DNA of 64,000 bases from Pseudomonas putida (lineage in GTDB: Bacteria > Pseudomonadota > Gammaproteobacteria > Pseudomonadales > Pseudomonadaceae): assembly GCF_028682635.1 (NCBI RefSeq), contig NZ_JANHLK010000008.1:179382-243381 (forward strand), in the 5' to 3' direction. Position numbers and translations under genes: made by a program. Shown one piece after another: positions 11,074 through 21,743 of this stretch. The notes under the pieces were generated by a model. The model worked only from the letters and a program-made list of their open reading frames with translations. It had not been told where the DNA came from and did not search any database. Position 1 is the stretch's first letter. Each line of letters begins with the position of its first letter.

Positions 11074-11108
11074 CAGGGGGCGGATGAAAATTCGCCCCCT
11101 TGTTGTTT
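11074..11108 (+). terminator. Intrinsic terminator of gyrA
   Basis: GGGGGCG and CGCCCCC arms close a short AT-rich loop and are followed by TTGTTGTTTG, ten bases after the gyrA stop. Confidence 0.8.
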
Positions 11109-11144
11109 GTCCTGTATGAAAAAAATCGACACCCACGACGATCA

Positions 11145-11239
11145 AATGTGGGAGCGGGCTTGCTCGCGAAGACGGACTGACATCCAATAAAGATGTCGCC
11201 AGTCCAATCGCTTTCGCGAGCAAGCCCGCTCCCACATTA
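11145..11239. repeat. Inverted pair of REP elements between gyrA and serC
   Basis: ATGTGGGAGCGGGCTTGCTC and its exact complement flank ~50 bases, giving a long potential hairpin. Confidence 0.85.
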
Positions 11240-11297
11240 GATTGGTGTCGGCTGATGATTTATTGCGTGATACCACCAAATCAGAGCGAGATTGGAT

Positions 11298-12383
11298 GTG
11301 AGCAAGAGAGCCTATAACTTCTGTGCCGGTCCTGCGGCGCTTCCCGAAGCTGTCCTGCAGCGCGCCCAGGGTGAACTCCTCGACTGGCACGGCAAGGGTC
11401 TGTCGGTCATGGAAATGAGCCATCGCAGCGATGAGTTCGTGTCCATCGCCACCAAGGCCGAGCAGGATCTGCGTGATCTGCTGAATATCCCCTCGAACTA
11501 TAAAGTGCTGTTCCTGCAAGGTGGCGCCAGCCAGCAATTTGCCCAGATTCCCCTGAACCTGCTGCCGGAAAATGGCTCCGCGGACTATATCGACACCGGT
11601 ATCTGGTCGCAGAAAGCCATCGAAGAAGCGTCGCGCTTCGGCCACGTCAATGTTGCCGCCACCGCCAAGCCGTACGATTACTTCGCCATTCCTGGCCAGA
11701 ACGAATGGAAGCTGTCGAAAGACGCGGCCTACGTGCACTACGCACCGAACGAAACCATCGGCGGCCTGGAATTCCAGTGGATTCCCGAGACCGGTGACGT
11801 TCCGTTGGTCGCTGACATGTCCTCGGACATCCTTTCGCGTCCGGTGGATGTCTCGCGCTTCGGCATGATCTACGCCGGCGCCCAGAAGAACATCGGCCCG
11901 AGCGGCATCGTGGTCAACATCGTGCGTGAAGACCTGCTGGGTCGCGCCCGTTCCCAGTGCCCGACCATGCTCGACTACAAGGTCGCGGCCGACAACGGTT
12001 CGATGTACAACACCCCGCCGACCCTGGCCTGGTACCTCTCCGGCCTGGTGTTCGAGTGGCTCAAGGAGCAGGGCGGTGTCGAAGCCATCGGCAAGCTCAA
12101 TGACGTCAAGCAGCGCACGCTGTACGACTTCATCGATGCCAGCGGCCTCTACAGCAACCCGATCAACAAGTCGGACCGCTCGTGGATGAACGTGCCGTTC
12201 CGCCTGGCCGATGACCGTCTGGACAAGCCGTTCCTGGCCGGTGCCGACGAGCGTGGCCTGCTGAACCTCAAGGGTCACCGTTCCGTGGGTGGCATGCGCG
12301 CCTCCATCTATAACGCCGTCGACATCAACGCGGTCAACGCGCTGGTGGCGTACATGGCAGAGTTCGAGAAGGAACACGGCTAA
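11298..12383 (+). CDS. serC: Phosphoserine aminotransferase
   Basis: A 361-residue class V aminotransferase, transferring an amino group to 3-phosphohydroxypyruvate in serine synthesis and also serving pyridoxal phosphate synthesis. The PLP lysine lies in YAGAQKNIGPSG near residue 200. The start is GTG (MSKRAYNFCAGPAA), the family N-terminus; a TTG two codons upstream is less likely. The stop codon overlaps the pheA start (TAATG), so serC and pheA are translationally coupled in an amino-acid operon. Confidence 0.96.
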   Translation: MSKRAYNFCAGPAALPEAVLQRAQGELLDWHGKGLSVMEMSHRSDEFVSIATKAEQDLRDLLNIPSNYKVLFLQGGASQQFAQIPLNLLPENGSADYIDTGIWSQKAIEEASRFGHVNVAATAKPYDYFAIPGQNEWKLSKDAAYVHYAPNETIGGLEFQWIPETGDVPLVADMSSDILSRPVDVSRFGMIYAGAQKNIGPSGIVVNIVREDLLGRARSQCPTMLDYKVAADNGSMYNTPPTLAWYLSGLVFEWLKEQGGVEAIGKLNDVKQRTLYDFIDASGLYSNPINKSDRSWMNVPFRLADDRLDKPFLAGADERGLLNLKGHRSVGGMRASIYNAVDINAVNALVAYMAEFEKEHG

Positions 12384-13477
12384 TGTCTGAGCAAGAACTC
12401 AAGGCACTGCGCGTTCGCATTGATGCTCTGGACACTAAAGTCCTGGAGCTGATCAGTGAGCGTGCGCGTTGCGCCCAGGAAGTCGCGCGAGTAAAGATGG
12501 CCTCGCTGGCCGAAGGCGAAGTGCCGGTGTTCTATCGTCCCGAGCGCGAAGCTCAAGTGCTCAAGCGTGTCATGGAGCGCAACCAGGGGCCGCTGGGCAA
12601 CGAAGAGATGGCGCGGCTGTTCCGCGAAATCATGTCCTCGTGCCTGGCCCTCGAGCAGCCGCTGAAAGTGGCGTACCTCGGTCCTGAAGGCACCTTCACC
12701 CAGGCTGCGGCCATGAAGCACTTCGGCCACGCCGTGATCAGCAAGCCGATGGCGGCCATCGACGAAGTGTTCCGCGAAGTGGCGGCCGGTGCGGTGAACT
12801 TTGGCGTGGTCCCGGTGGAAAACTCCACCGAAGGCGCGGTCAACCACACCCTCGACAGCTTCCTCGAGCACGACATGGTGATCTGTGGCGAAGTCGAGCT
12901 GCGGATCCACCATCACCTGTTGGTCGGTGAAAACACCAAGACCGACAGCATCAGCCGCATCTACTCCCACGCCCAGTCCCTGGCCCAGTGCCGCAAGTGG
13001 CTGGACGCCCATTACCCGAATGTCGAGCGCGTGGCGGTGTCCAGCAACGCCGAAGCGGCCAAGCGGGTCAAGGGTGAGTGGAACTCTGCAGCGATTGCCG
13101 GCGACATGGCGGCCGGCCTCTACGGGCTGACCCGCCTGGCCGAGAAAATCGAGGACCGCCCGGACAACTCCACGCGCTTCCTCATGATCGGTAACCAGGA
13201 AGTGCCGCCGACCGGCGACGACAAGACCTCGATCATCGTATCGATGAGCAACAAGCCGGGCGCGCTGCACGAATTGCTGGTGCCGTTCCACGACAACGGC
13301 ATCGACCTGACGCGAATCGAGACCCGTCCGTCGCGCAGCGGTAAATGGACCTACGTGTTCTTCATCGATTTCGTCGGCCACCACCGCGATCCGCTGGTAA
13401 AAGGTGTGCTGGAAAAGATCAGCCAGGAAGCAGTAGCACTCAAAGTGCTGGGTTCCTACCCGAAAGCAGTTCTCTAA
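12383..13477 (+). CDS. pheA: Bifunctional chorismate mutase / prephenate dehydratase
   Basis: A 364-residue P-protein. Residues ~1-90 are an AroQ chorismate mutase. The prephenate dehydratase domain includes the NSTRFLMIG motif. A C-terminal ACT domain (GALHELLVPF, then RIETRPSR) gives phenylalanine feedback. The protein converts chorismate to phenylpyruvate. It overlaps serC by one base and precedes hisC by 13 bases, so it is a mid-operon gene. Confidence 0.97.
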   Translation: MSEQELKALRVRIDALDTKVLELISERARCAQEVARVKMASLAEGEVPVFYRPEREAQVLKRVMERNQGPLGNEEMARLFREIMSSCLALEQPLKVAYLGPEGTFTQAAAMKHFGHAVISKPMAAIDEVFREVAAGAVNFGVVPVENSTEGAVNHTLDSFLEHDMVICGEVELRIHHHLLVGENTKTDSISRIYSHAQSLAQCRKWLDAHYPNVERVAVSSNAEAAKRVKGEWNSAAIAGDMAAGLYGLTRLAEKIEDRPDNSTRFLMIGNQEVPPTGDDKTSIIVSMSNKPGALHELLVPFHDNGIDLTRIETRPSRSGKWTYVFFIDFVGHHRDPLVKGVLEKISQEAVALKVLGSYPKAVL

Positions 13478-13490
13478 GGGGCGGTAGCAA

Positions 13491-14603
13491 ATGAGTGGCA
13501 ATTTCCTCGCTCTGGCACAGCCGGGCGTGCAACAACTTTCGCCATACGTTCCGGGCAAACCCGTGGACGAACTGGCGCGTGAGCTGGATCTCGATCCGGC
13601 CAGCATCGTCAAGCTGGCCAGCAACGAAAACCCGCTGGGCGCGAGTCCCAAGGCCCTGGCGGCCATCCGTGAAGAGTTGGCTGAGCTGACTCGTTATCCG
13701 GACGGTAACGGCTTCGCGCTCAAGACCCTGCTGGCCGAGCAGTGCCGTGTCGAACTGAACCAGGTGACGCTGGGCAATGGCTCCAACGACATCCTTGAGT
13801 TGGTCGCTCGCGCCTACCTGGCGCCAGGCCTCAACGCGGTGTTCAGCGAACATGCGTTTGCGGTCTACCCGATCGTGACCCAGGCCGTCGGCGCCCAGGC
13901 CAAAGTGATTCCGGCCAAGGATTGGGGTCATGACCTGCCGGCGATGCTGGCGGCCATCGACGCCAATACCCGCGTAGTGTTCATCGCCAACCCGAACAAC
14001 CCGACCGGGACCTGGTTCGATACCGAGGCGCTGGACGAATTCCTCCAGGACGTGCCGGAGCACGTACTGGTGGTGCTGGACGAGGCCTACATCGAATACG
14101 CCGAAGGCAGCGACCTGCCGGACGGCCTGGACTTCCTCGCGGCTTACCCGAACCTGCTGGTGTCGCGCACATTCTCCAAGGCCTACGGCCTGGCGGCGTT
14201 GCGCGTAGGTTATGGCTTGTCTACCGCCGTGGTCGCCGATGTGCTGAACCGCGTGCGCCAGCCGTTCAACGTCAACAGCCTGGCCTTGGCCGCTGCCTGC
14301 GCTGCGCTGCAGGACGGCGAATACCTGGCTGAAAGCCGTCGTTTGAATGAGTCCGGCATGCAGCAACTGGAAACGGGATTCCGCGAGCTGGGGCTGGGCT
14401 GGATTCCATCCAAAGGCAACTTCATCTGCGTTGACCTCGGTCAGGTGGCGGCCCCGGTGTTCCAGGGGCTGCTGCGCGAAGGCGTGATCGTGCGTCCGGT
14501 AGCCAACTACGGCATGCCGAACCACTTGCGCATCACCATTGGCCTGCCGGCGGAAAACAGCCGTTTCCTCGAGGCGCTGGCCAAGGTTCTGGCCCGTGGT
14601 TGA
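13491..14603 (+). CDS. hisC: Histidinol-phosphate / aromatic aminotransferase
   Basis: A 370-residue class I/II PLP aminotransferase. The PLP lysine is in SRTFSKAYGLAALR near residue 230, and NPNNPTGT is present. This is the second hisC type (hisC2, PA3165). Its place between pheA and tyrA-aroA implies a role in phenylalanine and tyrosine transamination as well as histidine synthesis. The ATG is preceded by AGGGGCGG. Confidence 0.93.
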   Translation: MSGNFLALAQPGVQQLSPYVPGKPVDELARELDLDPASIVKLASNENPLGASPKALAAIREELAELTRYPDGNGFALKTLLAEQCRVELNQVTLGNGSNDILELVARAYLAPGLNAVFSEHAFAVYPIVTQAVGAQAKVIPAKDWGHDLPAMLAAIDANTRVVFIANPNNPTGTWFDTEALDEFLQDVPEHVLVVLDEAYIEYAEGSDLPDGLDFLAAYPNLLVSRTFSKAYGLAALRVGYGLSTAVVADVLNRVRQPFNVNSLALAAACAALQDGEYLAESRRLNESGMQQLETGFRELGLGWIPSKGNFICVDLGQVAAPVFQGLLREGVIVRPVANYGMPNHLRITIGLPAENSRFLEALAKVLARG

Positions 14604-14631
14604 TGTCACTGCACTGCAATGTGCAGAGCCC

Positions 14632-16839
14632 ATGATCGGACGCCTGGTGGTGGTTGGTCTGGGGTTGATCGGCGGTTCGTTTGCCAAGGGTTTGCGCGAA
14701 AGTGGCCTGTGCCGCGAAGTGGTCGGGGTCGATCTCGACCCGCAGTCGCGCAAACTCGCGGTTGAGCTGGGTGTGGTGGATCGCTGCGAAGATGACCTGG
14801 CGGTTGCTTGCCAGGGCGCCGACGTGATCCAGTTGGCCGTGCCGATCCTTGCCATGGAAAAAATGCTCGGCCGTCTGGCGGGCATGGATCTGGGGCAAGC
14901 GATCCTGACTGACGTCGGCAGCGCCAAGGGCAATGTCGTGCGCGCGGCGAGCGAGGCCTTCGGCGGCATGCCGGCGCGTTTCGTGCCGGGCCACCCGATC
15001 GCCGGTTCCGAGCAGAGCGGGGTGGAAGCCTCGAATGCCGAACTGTTCCGTCGCCATAAAGTGATCCTGACACCGCTGGAGCAGACCGATCCGCAGGCCC
15101 TGGCCGTGGTCGATCGTCTGTGGCGCGAGTTGGGCGCCGATGTCGAGCACATGCAGGTCGAACGCCACGACGAAGTGTTGGCGGCCACCAGTCATCTGCC
15201 GCACTTGCTGGCATTCGGCCTGGTCGACTCGCTGGCCAAGCGCAATGAAAACCTTGAGATCTTCCGTTACGCTGCGGGCGGTTTCCGCGATTTCACAAGA
15301 ATCGCCGGAAGCGACCCGGTCATGTGGCATGACATCTTCCTCGCCAACCGCGAAGCTGTCCTGCGCACACTCGATACATTTCGCAGCGACCTCGACGCCT
15401 TGCGCGACGCGGTCGATGCAGGGGATGGGCACCAATTATTGGGCGTTTTCACTCGCGCCCGGGTTGCCCGCGAGCATTTCAGTAAAATCCTGGCCCGTCG
15501 GGCCTATGTGGACGCTATGAATTCCAACGATCTGATTTTCCTGGCTCAACCTGGTGGCCGCCTGTCCGGTCGGATTCGCGTACCAGGTGACAAGTCGATT
15601 TCCCACCGTTCGATCATGCTGGGCTCCCTGGCCGAAGGCGTGACTGAAGTCGAAGGCTTCCTCGAGGGCGAAGACGCCCTGGCGACCCTGCAGGCGTTCC
15701 GCGACATGGGCGTGGTCATCGAAGGCCCGCACCATGGTCGTGTGACCATTCACGGTGTCGGCCTGCATGGCCTCAAGCCAGCACCGGGACCGATCTACCT
15801 GGGCAACTCCGGTACCTCGATGCGCCTGTTGTCCGGCCTGCTGGCGGCACAGGACTTCGACAGCACCCTGACCGGCGACGCTTCGCTGTCCAAGCGCCCG
15901 ATGAATCGCGTGGCCAACCCGCTGCGTGAAATGGGCGCCGTAATCGAGACCGCCGCTGAAGGCCGTCCGCCGATGACCATTCGTGGTGGGAACAAGCTCA
16001 AGGGCCTGACCTACACCATGCCAATGGCCAGTGCCCAGGTTAAATCCTGCCTGCTGCTGGCGGGTCTGTACGCCGAAGGCAAGACCACCGTCACCGAGCC
16101 TGCACCGACTCGCGACCACACCGAGCGCATGCTGCGCGGCTTCGGCTACCCGGTCAGCGTCAACGGTGCCACCGCTTCGGTCGAGTCCGGCCACAAGCTG
16201 ACCGCGACCCACATTGAAGTGCCGGGCGACATCTCGTCGTCGGCGTTCTTCCTGGTGGCCGCGTCGATCGCCGAGGGTTCGGAGCTGGTACTGGAGCACG
16301 TCGGCATCAACCCTACCCGCACCGGCGTGATCGACATCCTGCGCCTGATGGGCGCCGACATTACCCTGGAAAACCAGCGTGAAGTCGGCGGCGAGCCAGT
16401 GGCGGACCTGCGCGTGCGAGCAGCTAAACTCAAGGGTATCGAGATTCCCGAGGCGCTGGTTCCATTGGCGATCGACGAATTCCCGGTGCTGTTCGTCGCT
16501 GCCGCCTGCGCCAAAGGGCGCACCGTGCTGCGCGGCGCCGAAGAGCTGCGGGTCAAGGAGTCGGACCGGATCCAGGTCATGGCCGATGGCTTGCTGGCGC
16601 TGGGCGTCAAGTGTGAACCGACCCCGGATGGCATCATCATCGATGGCGGTTCGATCGGTGGTGGTGAAGTCCATGGTCACGGCGACCACCGGATTGCCAT
16701 GGCCTTCAGCGTTGCCTCGCTGCGCGCCACGGCGCCGATCCGCATCCACGACTGCGCCAACGTGGCGACCTCGTTCCCCAACTTCCTGGCGCTGTGCGCG
16801 CAGGTCGGTATCCGCGTTGCGCAAGAGGCCCAGTCGTGA
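14632..16839 (+). CDS. tyrA-aroA: Fused prephenate dehydrogenase / EPSP synthase
   Basis: A 735-residue fusion. Residues ~1-290 are a TyrA dehydrogenase with the NAD motif [13 protein letters not shown]. Residues ~300-735 are AroA (5-enolpyruvylshikimate-3-phosphate synthase), with GDKSISHR and the [11 protein letters not shown] substrate loop. The chosen ATG (MIGRLVVVG) is 28 bases after the hisC stop; a longer form using a GTG that overlaps hisC is open but adds unconserved residues. An internal ATG at the domain junction ([11 protein letters not shown]) could allow separate AroA synthesis, which is speculative. The fusion is normal for Pseudomonas. Confidence 0.95.
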   Translation: MIGRLVVVGLGLIGGSFAKGLRESGLCREVVGVDLDPQSRKLAVELGVVDRCEDDLAVACQGADVIQLAVPILAMEKMLGRLAGMDLGQAILTDVGSAKGNVVRAASEAFGGMPARFVPGHPIAGSEQSGVEASNAELFRRHKVILTPLEQTDPQALAVVDRLWRELGADVEHMQVERHDEVLAATSHLPHLLAFGLVDSLAKRNENLEIFRYAAGGFRDFTRIAGSDPVMWHDIFLANREAVLRTLDTFRSDLDALRDAVDAGDGHQLLGVFTRARVAREHFSKILARRAYVDAMNSNDLIFLAQPGGRLSGRIRVPGDKSISHRSIMLGSLAEGVTEVEGFLEGEDALATLQAFRDMGVVIEGPHHGRVTIHGVGLHGLKPAPGPIYLGNSGTSMRLLSGLLAAQDFDSTLTGDASLSKRPMNRVANPLREMGAVIETAAEGRPPMTIRGGNKLKGLTYTMPMASAQVKSCLLLAGLYAEGKTTVTEPAPTRDHTERMLRGFGYPVSVNGATASVESGHKLTATHIEVPGDISSSAFFLVAASIAEGSELVLEHVGINPTRTGVIDILRLMGADITLENQREVGGEPVADLRVRAAKLKGIEIPEALVPLAIDEFPVLFVAAACAKGRTVLRGAEELRVKESDRIQVMADGLLALGVKCEPTPDGIIIDGGSIGGGEVHGHGDHRIAMAFSVASLRATAPIRIHDCANVATSFPNFLALCAQVGIRVAQEAQS

Positions 16840-17525
16840 AGAGCATTGCACCGGTCATCACCATCGATGGGCCAAGCGGCTCGGGCAAAGGCACCATAGC
16901 CGGGATCCTGGCCAGGCGCCTGGGCTGGAACCTGCTGGATTCCGGTGCGCTGTACCGCCTGCTGGCATTCGCTGCGCATAACCACGGCGTCGACCTGACC
17001 AATGAAGAGTTGCTGAAAAAACTCGCCGCTCATCTGGATGTGCAATTCATCGCGGCGACCGAAGGTCAGCTGCAGCGCATCATCCTGGAAGGCGACGAAG
17101 TCAGTGATGTGATCCGTACCGAAAGCGTCGGCTCGGGGGCCTCCCAGGTGGCTGCATTGCCCGCGGTGCGCGAGGCGCTGCTGCAGCGCCAGCGCGCTTT
17201 CCAGGAAGCGCCGGGCCTGGTGGCCGATGGTCGCGACATGGGTACCGTGGTATTTCCAGATGCGCCGCTGAAGATTTTCCTGACCGCCAGCGCCGAGGAA
17301 AGGGCGCGCCGTCGATATTTGCAGTTGAAGGGCAAAGTCGAGGGTGTTAGTCTGTCGAGTCTGCTAGATGAGATACGTGCACGCGATGAGCGTGACACCC
17401 AGCGAGCGGTAGCCCCGCTCAAGCCGGCGGCTGACGCCATACAGCTGGATTCCACGGAATTGTCCATCGACCAGGTGCTGGAACGCATCATGAGCGAGAT
17501 CGCCATTCGCGATATCGCCGGGTGA
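16836..17525 (+). CDS. cmk: Cytidylate kinase
   Basis: A 229-residue CMP/dCMP kinase with the P-loop GPSGSGKGT at residues ~12-20 and [11 protein letters not shown] later. It begins at a GTG overlapping the aroA stop (GTGA), which indicates translational coupling. The cmk-rpsA order is widely conserved. Confidence 0.96.
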   Translation: MKSIAPVITIDGPSGSGKGTIAGILARRLGWNLLDSGALYRLLAFAAHNHGVDLTNEELLKKLAAHLDVQFIAATEGQLQRIILEGDEVSDVIRTESVGSGASQVAALPAVREALLQRQRAFQEAPGLVADGRDMGTVVFPDAPLKIFLTASAEERARRRYLQLKGKVEGVSLSSLLDEIRARDERDTQRAVAPLKPAADAIQLDSTELSIDQVLERIMSEIAIRDIAG

Positions 17526-17644
17526 CCAAGAAGGCCGCAGGGGACCAGTCATAGTCCTGGGGCGCTTCTTCTAAATGAAACTAACCCACACCGTCTGGGG
17601 TGTGGAGATGGGCGTATTCTTCGCCCTCATCAACAGGAATTAAA
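17524..17644 (+). promoter_or_regulatory. rpsA leader with two hairpins
   Basis: Two stem-loops lie between cmk and rpsA. One is extended, with AAGAAG and CTTCTT outer arms (~17527-17573). The other is CCACACC/GGTGTGG (~17585-17604). Ribosomal protein S1 represses its own translation through a structured leader in gammaproteobacteria, so these are candidates for that control (inference). Confidence 0.5.
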
Positions 17645-19339
17645 ATGAGCGAAAGCTTTGCGGAACTCTTTGAAGAAAGCCTAAAAACCCTGAACCTTCA
17701 GGCAGGCTCCATCATCACCGGTGTTATCGTTGATATCGATTACCAAGCTCGCTGGGTAACCGTTCACGCTGGCCTGAAGTCTGAAGCACTCATCCCGCTT
17801 GAGCAGTTCTACAACGACGCTGGCGACCTGACTATCAACGTCGGTGACGAAGTTCACGTTGCGCTGGACTCGGTAGAAGACGGCTTTGGCGAAACCAAGC
17901 TGTCCCGTGAAAAAGCCAAGCGCGCTGAATGCTGGATTGTTCTGGAAGCTGCCTTCGCAGCCGAAGAAGTGGTCAAGGGCGTTATCAACGGTAAGGTTAA
18001 AGGCGGCTTCACTGTCGACGTTAACGGCATCCGTGCGTTCCTGCCAGGTTCTCTGGTTGACGTCCGTCCAGTGCGCGACACCACGCACCTGGAAGGCAAA
18101 GAGCTGGAATTCAAGGTCATCAAGCTGGACCAGAAGCGCAACAACGTTGTCGTTTCCCGTCGTAGCGTCCTGGAAGCCGAGAACTCCGCCGAGCGCGAAG
18201 CTCTGCTGGAATCCCTGCAGGAAGGCCAACAAGTCAAAGGTATCGTCAAGAACCTCACCGATTACGGCGCATTCGTCGATCTGGGTGGCGTCGATGGCCT
18301 GCTGCACATTACCGACATGGCTTGGAAGCGTATCAAGCATCCTTCCGAAATCGTCAACGTTGGCGACGAGATCGATGTCAAGGTTCTGAAGTACGATCGC
18401 GAGCGCAATCGTGTTTCCCTGGGCCTGAAGCAACTGGGCGAAGATCCATGGGTTGCTATCAAAGCCCGTTACCCAGAAAGCACTCGCGTTACCGCTCGTG
18501 TAACCAACCTGACCGACTACGGCTGCTTCGCTGAGCTGGAAGAAGGCGTTGAAGGTCTGGTACACGTTTCCGAAATGGACTGGACCAACAAGAACATCCA
18601 CCCTTCGAAAGTCGTACAAGTCGGCGACGAAGTGGAAGTTATGGTTCTGGACATCGACGAAGAGCGTCGTCGTATCTCCCTGGGCATCAAGCAGTGCAAA
18701 TCTAACCCATGGGAAGATTTCTCTGGCCAGTTCAACAAGGGCGATAAAATCTCCGGCACCATCAAGTCGATCACCGATTTCGGTATCTTCATTGGTCTGG
18801 ACGGCGGCATCGACGGCCTGGTTCACCTGTCCGACATCTCCTGGAACGAAGTTGGCGAAGAAGCTGTTCGTCGTTTCAAGAAGGGCGACGAGCTGGACAC
18901 CGTTATCCTGTCGGTTGACCCAGAGCGCGAGCGCATCTCCCTGGGCATCAAGCAACTGGAAAGCGATCCGTTCTCCGAGTACGTTCAAGAGAACGACAAA
19001 GGCGCAATCGTTAAGGGTATCGTGAAAGAAGTTGACGCTAAAGGCGCCATCATCACCCTGGCCGACGATATCGAAGCGACTCTGAAAGCCTCCGAAATCA
19101 GCCGTGACCGCGTTGAAGACGCGCGCAACGTTCTGAAAGAAGGCGAAGAAGTAGAAGCCAAGATCATCAGCGTTGACCGCAAGAGCCGCGTAATCCAGCT
19201 CTCGATCAAGTCGAAAGACGTTGAAGAAGAGAAAGAAGCGATCCAGAGCCTGCGCGACAAGCCGCAAGCTGGTTCGGATGCTCCAGTAGCCACCACTCTG
19301 GGTGACCTGCTGCGTGCACAAATGGAAAAACAGAACTAA
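17645..19339 (+). CDS. rpsA: 30S ribosomal protein S1
   Basis: A 564-residue protein with six S1/OB-fold repeats. The last four are regular (e.g. [56 protein letters not shown]). It binds mRNA leaders on the 30S subunit. The start is the ATG of [13 protein letters not shown]; an in-frame upstream GTG is not plausible. A classic terminator follows. Confidence 0.98.
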   Translation: MSESFAELFEESLKTLNLQAGSIITGVIVDIDYQARWVTVHAGLKSEALIPLEQFYNDAGDLTINVGDEVHVALDSVEDGFGETKLSREKAKRAECWIVLEAAFAAEEVVKGVINGKVKGGFTVDVNGIRAFLPGSLVDVRPVRDTTHLEGKELEFKVIKLDQKRNNVVVSRRSVLEAENSAEREALLESLQEGQQVKGIVKNLTDYGAFVDLGGVDGLLHITDMAWKRIKHPSEIVNVGDEIDVKVLKYDRERNRVSLGLKQLGEDPWVAIKARYPESTRVTARVTNLTDYGCFAELEEGVEGLVHVSEMDWTNKNIHPSKVVQVGDEVEVMVLDIDEERRRISLGIKQCKSNPWEDFSGQFNKGDKISGTIKSITDFGIFIGLDGGIDGLVHLSDISWNEVGEEAVRRFKKGDELDTVILSVDPERERISLGIKQLESDPFSEYVQENDKGAIVKGIVKEVDAKGAIITLADDIEATLKASEISRDRVEDARNVLKEGEEVEAKIISVDRKSRVIQLSIKSKDVEEEKEAIQSLRDKPQAGSDAPVATTLGDLLRAQMEKQN

Positions 19340-19354
19340 GTTCTGACTTTCTGT

Positions 19355-19384
19355 AAAAAAGGGCGACTTCGGTCGCCCTTTTTT
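19355..19384 (+). terminator. Intrinsic terminator of rpsA
   Basis: AAAAAAGGGCGAC, a short TTCG loop and GTCGCCCTTTTTT form a textbook, possibly bidirectional, terminator. Confidence 0.95.
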
Positions 19385-19407
19385 GTGCCTGCAATTTGGC
19401 TCACGCC

Positions 19408-19440
19408 CTGTAGGAGCTGCCGCAGGCTGCGATCTTTTCG
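19408..19440. repeat. Single REP element
   Basis: TGTAGGAGCTGCCGCAGGCT is a common Pseudomonas REP variant, here directly after the rpsA terminator. Confidence 0.7.
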
Positions 19441-19565
19441 GGTAAACCCGAAACATTACCTCACCAAAACTGTCTGTTTCTTTAGCAGGATCAATCGCTT
19501 ATTTGCAGCTAGTCTTAGCTTGGGGTAAACGACGGTCAGGCGCTGTGCCTGGCATAAGGATGTGA

Positions 19566-19847
19566 ATGAAAACGCTCGTAGTCGTCATAGCGGTGCTGGC
19601 ATTGGCAGGGTGTGCCACCAGTGCGAAAACGCATGCCGTGCGTGGGGTCAGTGGTATCGAGATCGATTGCTCGGGGCTGGGATCGAACTGGGAAAGGTGT
19701 CAGAAGCGCGCAGCCAAGGAATGCAAAGGTGCAGGCTATACAGTCGTGGCTAGGTCCGATGATGCAAAGGAAGAAGAGGAAGAATTTCTCTTCGGCTTCA
19801 ATCCCGCGGGTTTTGTTACGCGGACGATGCTGGTTATCTGCAAATGA
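19566..19847 (+). CDS. Small lipoprotein, unknown function
   Basis: A 93-residue protein with a lipoprotein signal (MKTLVVVIAVLALAGC; lipobox LAGC, acylated cysteine at residue 16). Three more cysteines follow in the mature part (IDCSGL, ERCQKR, KECKGAGY), a pattern seen in short Pseudomonas envelope lipoproteins. The EEEEE stretch is notable. The ATG is preceded by AAGGATGTG. It sits alone between rpsA and ihfB. Role unknown. Confidence 0.8.
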   Translation: MKTLVVVIAVLALAGCATSAKTHAVRGVSGIEIDCSGLGSNWERCQKRAAKECKGAGYTVVARSDDAKEEEEEFLFGFNPAGFVTRTMLVICK

Positions 19848-19977
19848 GTGGAAGGGCAGGGCGTTGCACCGCCCGAGGCAGAAACACAGGGTGCAGGATG
19901 GGGGCTGTTCAAATTTGTCAGGGCATGCTAAAACCTTTGAAGCGCTGATCTAGCTGCTTGAAAAAGAAGGGAAAATT

Positions 19978-20274
19978 ATGACGAAGTCGGAGTTGATCGA
20001 ACGAATTGTCACCCATCAAGGGCTGCTCTCATCCAAGGATGTGGAGCTGGCCATCAAGACCATGCTTGAGCAAATGTCCCAATGCCTGGCCACCGGCGAT
20101 CGTATCGAGATCCGTGGTTTTGGCAGCTTCTCCCTGCACTATCGTGCGCCTCGTGTAGGGCGCAATCCGAAGACCGGTCAGTCTGTAAGTCTTGATGGGA
20201 AGTTCGTCCCGCATTTCAAGCCGGGTAAAGAGCTGAGGGATCGGGTGAATGAGGACGAAGAAAATGAGTTTTGA
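19978..20274 (+). CDS. ihfB: Integration host factor subunit beta
   Basis: A 98-residue HU/IHF fold protein with the DNA-binding arm [10 protein letters not shown] and the family signature [15 protein letters not shown]. With IhfA (encoded elsewhere) it bends DNA at specific sites. The start is supported by AGAAGGGAA a few bases upstream. The next gene, lapA, begins 20 bases downstream, as in other pseudomonads. Confidence 0.97.
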   Translation: MTKSELIERIVTHQGLLSSKDVELAIKTMLEQMSQCLATGDRIEIRGFGSFSLHYRAPRVGRNPKTGQSVSLDGKFVPHFKPGKELRDRVNEDEENEF

Positions 20275-20293
20275 TTGCTGACGAGAGGCTTAG

Positions 20294-20533
20294 ATGAATA
20301 GCGTCAAGCGAGCAACAATGTTTGCGGTGTTAATTTTGTTCACTGCGCTGGTGGTTGTTTTTATTCTAGAAAATAACCAACCAGCATCGTTGGTTTTCTT
20401 CGGCTGGTCTGCGCCACAATTACCGATCGCAGCCTACGTTATTATAGCGTTGCTATTAGGTTGGTGCGCAGGGCCGCTTTTAATTTTGGGAATACGTTCA
20501 AAGGTGAGCAGGCGAAGGTCGCATCCAGAATAA
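20294..20533 (+). CDS. lapA: LapA-domain (DUF1049) membrane protein
   Basis: A 79-residue protein with two membrane helices (residues ~8-28 and ~43-66), the LENNQPASLVFFGW motif between them and a basic C-terminus. This is the lipopolysaccharide assembly protein A type. It is conserved downstream of ihfB and upstream of wzz in Pseudomonas. Confidence 0.88.
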   Translation: MNSVKRATMFAVLILFTALVVVFILENNQPASLVFFGWSAPQLPIAAYVIIALLLGWCAGPLLILGIRSKVSRRRSHPE

Positions 20534-20669
20534 CGGTCTCTGGCCTAGTGCTGATAGCTATGCTGGCCCCGAATGTACACCGACGACTCTGTCACCAATC
20601 TGCCGTTCTATGAACTGTGTGGTGAAATGAGGTGTTGGCTAAATTAGTAAAGTGTGATTCAAGGATTAT

Positions 20670-21743
20670 ATGAATAAGGGCGGGGGGCGGCATATGCAAA
20701 GAGCTAATACAGCCAACAGTGGTATTTATGAAGTTGATCTGGTGCAGTTATTCAAAGTGGTTTGGTTGCAAAAGTGGCTGGTCGCTATTGTTACTCTTGT
20801 GTTTACGCTCGCTGCCGCAGCTTATGCGTTTTCACTTACGGCAGTATATGAAGCAAAGTCTTACATCGCACCGCCTACCAATGATGATATCTCTGAATTG
20901 AATAGTGGGCGAACTGAAGATCTTTCCCTAAAGAAATTTACTGTCGACGAAGTTTTTAAGATTTTTCTAGCGGAGCTTCAGTCTCAGGAAATGCGCCAGT
21001 CTTTTTTTCAGAATGTATATCTCCCGAGCTTGGCTGAGGGTGCAGATCGAAAAGCGGATCGTACGTACAGTGGGTTCTCCCAAAGCGTGATTGTTGCCCC
21101 TGCTGATAAAGAAGGGGTGGGGCGTTGGTCAGTCTCAATTCAGGGTGGGGATCCTTCGAGCATTACCAATTTGACGAGTCTTTATGTTGAAGAGGCGGCG
21201 CGCCGCGCAGATCGAGAGGTGATGAGCCGTGTCCATAAAGAGCTGGGCGTTTTGTCTCTTGATCTGCAAACAAAAATAGGATTACTTCGAGAATTGGGAG
21301 AAAGGGAGCGGCAAGATACTATAACTCGTTTGAAAGAATCCATATTTATAGCTAAAGCAATTGGATTGGAGAATCCATTAGTGTTTACCGGTACAGGTGC
21401 GGCAAGACTGCTGAATCAAGTGGCCGATATTCGTTCTTACATGCGTGGTAGAAAGGTGCTTGAGTCAGAGCTCAAAGTAGCAGAGGAACGAAAGTCAAAC
21501 GACCCATTTATACCTGGTCTAAGGAATCTCCAAGCTAAACTTGAATCATATCAAACTTTAATGAGTGCTAAGCCGGAGGTGTGGGTGTTTGATAAAGATT
21601 CTCTAATCCAGCAACAAGCAGTGCCTGTCAAGTCTAGGAGAATGTTTATTATCCTCGTTGGTATTATCCTGGGTGGGATGACAGGTCTTGTGATCGTCTT
21701 GATTAGAAGTCTTAAGCTGAGTTCCAGGCCTGTTGCCGACTAA
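20670..21743 (+). CDS. wzz: O-antigen chain length determinant Wzz
   Basis: A 357-residue polysaccharide co-polymerase. It has a short cytoplasmic N-terminus ending in YEVDLVQLFKVVWLQKW, a first membrane helix near residues 35-55, a long periplasmic region with coiled-coil character, and a second helix near residues 325-345 preceded by the proline-rich QQQAVPVKSRR. It sets the modal length of the O-antigen made by Wzy. It opens the O-antigen locus as in P. aeruginosa. The start is ambiguous: an in-frame ATG eight codons downstream (20694) follows a GGGG run. Base composition drops here relative to the upstream genes. Confidence 0.92.
   Translation: MNKGGGRHMQRANTANSGIYEVDLVQLFKVVWLQKWLVAIVTLVFTLAAAAYAFSLTAVYEAKSYIAPPTNDDISELNSGRTEDLSLKKFTVDEVFKIFLAELQSQEMRQSFFQNVYLPSLAEGADRKADRTYSGFSQSVIVAPADKEGVGRWSVSIQGGDPSSITNLTSLYVEEAARRADREVMSRVHKELGVLSLDLQTKIGLLRELGERERQDTITRLKESIFIAKAIGLENPLVFTGTGAARLLNQVADIRSYMRGRKVLESELKVAEERKSNDPFIPGLRNLQAKLESYQTLMSAKPEVWVFDKDSLIQQQAVPVKSRRMFIILVGIILGGMTGLVIVLIRSLKLSSRPVAD

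Noticed and set aside
8383..11235. 950-codon leftward open frame opposite gyrA
   Set aside because: It is the complementary-strand shadow of gyrA, common in GC-rich Pseudomonas genes; its composition is typical of antisense translation.
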